A stretch of 17,993 nucleotides of DNA from the NCBI GenBank assembly GCA_020438185.1, contig JAGQVC010000007.1, positions 1-17,993 of the forward strand, read 5' to 3'. Position 1 is the first letter of the stretch. Each line of letters begins with the position of its first letter. The notes beneath the pieces were generated by a model, which was not told the DNA's origin, did not search any database, and saw nothing but the letters and a program-made list of their open reading frames with translations. Shown here piece after piece: positions 15,136-17,993 of this stretch. This DNA comes from Bacteroidota bacterium. GTDB lineage: Bacteria > Bacteroidota > Bacteroidia > M30B66. The translations under genes were made by a program, and so were the position numbers.

Positions 15136-16299
15136 ATGAAACAACTTAAGTTTTTATCTGCTGCTATTCTGCTATTCGTTTTCACAGCAGCTTCTGCGCA
15201 AACGCGCACTAACAAAAAGGACTCAAAGTATGAGTTCACCGTTGAAAAGGAAATAGGTTCAACCGATGTTAAAAATCAGGGCTCAACCGGAACCTGCTGG
15301 AGCTTTTCCGCATTGTCATTCCTCGAAGCCGAAGTAAAACGGATGAATAAATCCGATGTAGCGCTTTCGGAGATGTTTATAGCCAGAATGGCGTATCAGA
15401 TGAAGGCAGAGAAATATCTGCGCATGATGGGCAAAACCAATTTCAGCCAGGGAGGTGCATTCCACGATGTTATGAATGTCATAAAAGAATACGGTATTGT
15501 CCCAAGGAGTACATACACCGGATTGATCTATGACCAAAAACGCTTTCACCACACCGAAATGGAGAAAGTGCTCACAGACCTGCTTAACACGACGCTTGAG
15601 ATGAAGGAAGGGCATTTGAATCCTGCCTGGAAACCGGCATTTAATTCGATTCTTGATGCTTATCTTGGAGCTGTACCTGCTACAGTGCCGGCCGGTACTA
15701 AATCTTTAAATCCAAATGCATATGCATCGTCTTTGGGTATTATCCCTGATGATTATATTGAGGTGAGTTCTTTTTCTCATCATCCGTTTTATTCGAAGTT
15801 TGTGCTCGAAGTACCCGATAATTGGGCGTGGAATTCCGTTTACAACGTTCCGTTGGACGAATTTGCCAAAATTATTGAAGCTGCCATTTCAAACGGTTAC
15901 ACTGTGGCCTGGGCGGCCGATGTATCCGAAAAAGGGTTCTCCCATAAAAATGGCCTGGCTATAGTACCCGATGGCGATTGGGAAAACATGTCAAAAGAGG
16001 AGAGAGAAGCTGCCTGGAATGCACCGGTGAAACAAAAGACCATCACTCAGTCAGTTCGTCAGGAGGCATTTGATAATCTGAGCACTCAGGATGACCATGG
16101 TATGCAAATCACCGGTATGGCTAAAGATCAGAATGGGACAAGGTATTATATTGTAAAGAACTCCTGGGGAGATGAAAGCAATGAATGCGGTGGTTACTTC
16201 TATTGCTCTGAGGCTTACGTGCTGTATAAAACAACCAGCATTATGGTTCATAAAAAAGCATTGCCGGCTGATATTGCAGCAAAGCTGGGAATTAAATAG
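15136..16299 (+). CDS. Secreted papain-fold cysteine peptidase (C1B/aminopeptidase C-like)
   Basis: Residues 1-22 are a clear signal peptide (LSAAILLFVFTAASAQ). The catalytic tetrad of papain-fold enzymes is present: Gln48 and Cys54 (NQGSTGTCWSFSAL), His321 (DDHGMQI) and Asn342 (VKNSWGDE). About 265 residues separate Cys and His, far more than in plain papain, which fits the bleomycin hydrolase / PepC (C1B) subgroup; the 387-aa length is a little under the ~440 aa of cytoplasmic PepC. There is no obvious propeptide between the signal peptide and the catalytic domain. It presumably trims peptides in the periplasm or outside the cell. An earlier ATG at 15132 is out of frame and stops after five codons. 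Confidence 0.9.
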   Translation: MKQLKFLSAAILLFVFTAASAQTRTNKKDSKYEFTVEKEIGSTDVKNQGSTGTCWSFSALSFLEAEVKRMNKSDVALSEMFIARMAYQMKAEKYLRMMGKTNFSQGGAFHDVMNVIKEYGIVPRSTYTGLIYDQKRFHHTEMEKVLTDLLNTTLEMKEGHLNPAWKPAFNSILDAYLGAVPATVPAGTKSLNPNAYASSLGIIPDDYIEVSSFSHHPFYSKFVLEVPDNWAWNSVYNVPLDEFAKIIEAAISNGYTVAWAADVSEKGFSHKNGLAIVPDGDWENMSKEEREAAWNAPVKQKTITQSVRQEAFDNLSTQDDHGMQITGMAKDQNGTRYYIVKNSWGDESNECGGYFYCSEAYVLYKTTSIMVHKKALPADIAAKLGIK

Positions 16300-16320
16300 A
16301 TTTTGCCCTTATCGAAACTC

Positions 16321-16344
16321 AAAAGCCACCAATTGGTGGCTTTT
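16321..16344. terminator. Bidirectional terminator between convergent genes
   Basis: AAAAGCCACC (16321-16330) and GGTGGCTTTT (16335-16344) form a perfect 10-bp stem around AATT, making the whole 24-mer palindromic. A T-rich run follows on the plus strand and four T on the minus strand. It lies 21 nt after the peptidase stop and 5 nt beyond the stop of the opposing gene. Confidence 0.9.
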
Positions 16345-16349
16345 ATTTT

Positions 16350-16931
16350 TTAGTAAAGTCCGAAAATGAATCCGATCCGATAGATAATTGGCCCGCTATA
16401 TATACTACTTGATACAGTACCGTCATCCAATACATTATAGTAAAGACTCAATGTAAAATAGGAATTGGCTCCCATCTGAGATCTGAATCCGGGACCAACC
16501 AGAACCGCAGGTGTCCATACTCTGGTTAATTCTAGTGGACCATTTGGGTAGGCTTCGGCAAGGCGTTCATTGCTGATTGACTCATATTCAGCGTGCAGAA
16601 ACAAGCCGCGGAGCGCATCCGGAAAGGGTACTGCTCTCGCAAACACACGCCCGCCCCAGAAACTGGTCCTGTAATCGCTCCCGTTTCCATAAGGGTCATT
16701 ATATGAGTAAAACATATAGGTCGTCCCTATTCCGGCCGATAAAAACCTGTTAATATTATATCCAGCCATGGGCGACAAATCTATGCTGGTAACTGTTCCG
16801 AGGCCCAGGGCGAAAGAACCGCCAACATAAAGTCTGCTTTTAAAGGTTTCGCCGTAATCGGTTTGGGCCTGAATTCCTGAAATTCCTAAAAGAAATAACA
16901 GAACAAGAGTCGAAAAATGGAACTTCTTCAT
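16350..16931 (-). CDS. Small outer-membrane beta-barrel protein (193 aa)
   Basis: From the ATG at 16931 the product starts MKKFHFSTLVLLFLLG and is cleaved after ISGIQAQ (residue ~23). The mature part has alternating aromatic/Gly strands (RLYVGGSFALGLGTVTSID, FLSAGIGTTYMFYSYNDPYG, YFTLSLYYNVLDDGT) and ends in IIYRIGFIFGLY, a typical barrel C-terminus with a terminal aromatic residue. It is probably an 8-strand-type barrel; function is not recognisable. The frame extends upstream to 17039, but that gives no signal peptide at the N-terminus and would pass over a -7-like promoter element, so 16931 is chosen. Confidence 0.8.
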   Translation of the reverse strand: MKKFHFSTLVLLFLLGISGIQAQTDYGETFKSRLYVGGSFALGLGTVTSIDLSPMAGYNINRFLSAGIGTTYMFYSYNDPYGNGSDYRTSFWGGRVFARAVPFPDALRGLFLHAEYESISNERLAEAYPNGPLELTRVWTPAVLVGPGFRSQMGANSYFTLSLYYNVLDDGTVSSSIYSGPIIYRIGFIFGLY

Positions 16932-16946
16932 TTGATTTATTCCTTG

Positions 16947-16954
16947 CGAAAGTA
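16947..16954 (-). promoter_or_regulatory. Candidate -7 element of the small barrel gene
   Basis: The minus strand reads TACTTTCG, one base off TAnnTTTG, 15 nt before the ATG at 16931. No TTG is at a suitable distance. It also argues against a start upstream at 17039. Confidence 0.35.
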
Positions 16955-17073
16955 TGGTTTCTGCTTGATAACGTACCGGTTTGGAGATAATTATCAGTGA
17001 GCGGTATATATTATATATGTATAAGATGAAAGGAAGCAAGCCATTGAATTGTCAAAATTGCCAACTTGCGCAA

Positions 17074-17763
17074 ATGATAAATGAAGTAGTAATAACCGGA
17101 GCTGGTCGGGGAATCGGGCATGCACTTGCACAAAAGTTTTCAGCCTGTGGCTGGAAGGTTTATGCGATAAGCAGAAATGTCGAGGCTTTCAAACAAGTTG
17201 AGGGCGTTATTGGCTTGCAGGCCGATTTAACCGATAGCAAACAGCTTGAAGATGCAGTCCATAAAATCGGGAGCGCTTCCAAAGCTTCCGCTTTCAGGGT
17301 TGTGATTAACAATGCAGGACTGCTTCTCAACCGAAAGTTTGAGGATATGGGAAGAGAAGAGTTCAAAAAGATGCAGGCAATTAACTTTGATGCCCCCTTT
17401 TTTCTTACGCAAAAATTGATGCCCTGGCTTGAAGCAGCCAATAAGGGTCATGTATTGTTTATAGGAAGCATGGGTGGCTTCCAGGGCAGCTCAAAGTATC
17501 CCGGACTCAGTTTATATAGTGCTTTAAAGTCGGCTGTCGCCGGATTGGGTGAATGCCTGGCTGTTGAATATTCGAATACGAACATCAGGTTTAACACAAT
17601 TTGTCCCGGTGCTGTCGACACGGAAATGTTGCAGGAAGCGTTCCCCGGATTTGTTTCAGGAGTGAGTGCTGAGCAGATGGCTAGCTTCATTTATGATTTC
17701 GCCAGTTCAGGGTATGACCTGTTCAACGGTAAGATAATTCCGGTTGCGGGAGCTAATCCTTAA
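17074..17763 (+). CDS. Short-chain dehydrogenase/reductase (SDR, classical)
   Basis: The 229-aa product has the NAD(P)-binding TGAGRGIG (8-15), NNAG (79-82), the catalytic Ser132 (LFIGSMGG) and Tyr148/Lys152 (YSALK), plus the NTICPGAVDTEM segment after the active site. Arg12 and Arg34 (ISRN), near the end of the second beta-strand, hint at NADP(H) preference; that is inference. The substrate cannot be read from the sequence. The frame is open from 16981, but MINEVVITGAGRG at 17074 is the normal SDR N-terminus. It is the last gene before the putative rRNA promoter region; no strong terminator follows, only a 5-bp hairpin at 17773-17785. Confidence 0.93.
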   Translation: MINEVVITGAGRGIGHALAQKFSACGWKVYAISRNVEAFKQVEGVIGLQADLTDSKQLEDAVHKIGSASKASAFRVVINNAGLLLNRKFEDMGREEFKKMQAINFDAPFFLTQKLMPWLEAANKGHVLFIGSMGGFQGSSKYPGLSLYSALKSAVAGLGECLAVEYSNTNIRFNTICPGAVDTEMLQEAFPGFVSGVSAEQMASFIYDFASSGYDLFNGKIIPVAGANP

Positions 17764-17824
17764 AAATATATGGCTGATTATCAGCACACATATGAAAGCC
17801 AAGTAAAAAAGATTGAAATAGTAC

Positions 17825-17854
17825 TTGACACGAATTAAATAGTGTGTACTTTTG
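17825..17854 (+). promoter_or_regulatory. Promoter P1 of a probable stable-RNA operon
   Basis: TTG (17825-17827, within TTGACA), a 19-bp spacer and TACTTTTG (17847-17854) match the Bacteroidota consensus exactly. A GC-rich discriminator (CCGCCCC) follows, usual for stringently controlled stable-RNA promoters. Confidence 0.75.
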
Positions 17855-17864
17855 CCGCCCCTTA

Positions 17865-17875
17865 GTTCTTTAAAC
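17865..17875 (+). promoter_or_regulatory. boxA-like antitermination sequence 1
   Basis: GTTCTTTAAAC resembles the rrn boxA core (TGCTCTTTAACA in E. coli) and lies right at the predicted P1 start site. Confidence 0.4.
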
Positions 17876-17907
17876 GGCTGCCGAATGGTGGACAAAATAA
17901 CCGAAAA

Positions 17908-17926
17908 AAATCTTTAAAAAAGATTT
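17908..17926. repeat. 8-bp hairpin between P1 and P2
   Basis: AAATCTTT (17908-17915) and AAAGATTT (17919-17926) are perfect inverted repeats with a 3-nt loop. The 3' arm overlaps the -33 TTG of P2 (17925-17927). Confidence 0.5.
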
Positions 17927-17954
17927 GGAGATATTGAAAACGGTTGTACTTTTG
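17925..17954 (+). promoter_or_regulatory. Promoter P2 of a probable stable-RNA operon
   Basis: TTG (17925-17927), 19-bp spacer, TACTTTTG (17947-17954), then TCGCCC. Spacing and -7 sequence are the same as in P1, displaced by exactly 100 bp. No coding frame follows to the window edge, consistent with an rRNA leader; the rRNA itself would be off-window. Confidence 0.75.
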
Positions 17955-17961
17955 TCGCCCT

Positions 17962-17970
17962 GTTCTTTTA
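17962..17970 (+). promoter_or_regulatory. boxA-like antitermination sequence 2
   Basis: GTTCTTTTA at the predicted P2 start site repeats the placement of the first boxA-like sequence relative to P1. Confidence 0.35.
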
Positions 17971-17993
17971 GAGATTTCTCCGGCAAAAAATAA

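Noticed and set aside
16932..17039. N-terminal extension of the small barrel to 17039
   Set aside because: It would bury the signal peptide 36 residues inside the protein and would cross the candidate promoter element.
16981..17073. N-terminal extension of the dehydrogenase to 16981
   Set aside because: The 31 extra residues are not SDR-like; the Rossmann motif begins 8 residues after the Met at 17074, as usual.
17773..17785. GCTGA-TTA-TCAGC hairpin as the dehydrogenase terminator
   Set aside because: The stem is only 5 bp and no T-tract follows, so I do not call it.

Overview
The window looks like chromosomal DNA of a Bacteroidota (Bacteroidetes) bacterium. The evidence is a secreted protein ending in a type B (CHU_C / gliding-type) type IX secretion sorting domain, signal peptides that end in A-Q, the order prs-rplY-pth, and promoters of the Bacteroidota TTG-N19/20-TAnnTTTG type rather than the proteobacterial -10/-35 type. 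I see no insertion sequence, prophage, CRISPR array or toxin-antitoxin pair, so this is mostly ordinary chromosome with some accessory surface-protein content.

Layout. (1) Bases 1-6663, minus strand: a tightly coupled two-gene unit. An outer-membrane beta-barrel of 559 aa is followed, after 5 nt, by a giant secreted multidomain protein whose 1659 visible codons run off the left edge without a stop. I followed this frame through every codon. (2) 6772-8401, plus: xseA and xseB, overlapping by 23 bp, encode the two subunits of exonuclease VII. (3) 8561-12391, plus: a 1276-aa T9SS cargo protein with an N-terminal GEVED-like domain, about eleven tandem Ig-like modules, PKD-like domains and a type B C-terminal sorting domain. 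(4) 12392-12826: a gap holding a candidate terminator, a possible remnant of a four-helix-bundle protein, a long hairpin, and tRNA-Leu(CAA) on the minus strand with its own promoter. (5) 12827-15037, plus: prs, rplY (L25/Ctc) and pth. A strong intrinsic terminator separates rplY from pth. (6) 15136-16299, plus: a secreted papain-fold (C1B-like) peptidase that converges, at a near-perfect bidirectional terminator, on a small outer-membrane barrel gene on the minus strand (16350-16931). (7) 17074-17763, plus: a short-chain dehydrogenase. (8) 17764-17993: no gene, but two near-identical strong promoters exactly 100 bp apart, each followed by a boxA-like sequence. This is what the leader of an rRNA operon looks like, and the operon would begin beyond the right edge.

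Functionally, the housekeeping part covers nucleotide synthesis (PRPP), translation (L25, peptidyl-tRNA hydrolase, tRNA-Leu) and DNA repair (Exo VII). The cell-surface part comprises two beta-barrels, two very large secreted proteins and a secreted peptidase. The least explained item is the barrel plus giant secreted protein operon at the left end. Another recurring theme is very short or absent 5' leaders and a shared stable-RNA promoter motif with a GC-rich discriminator.
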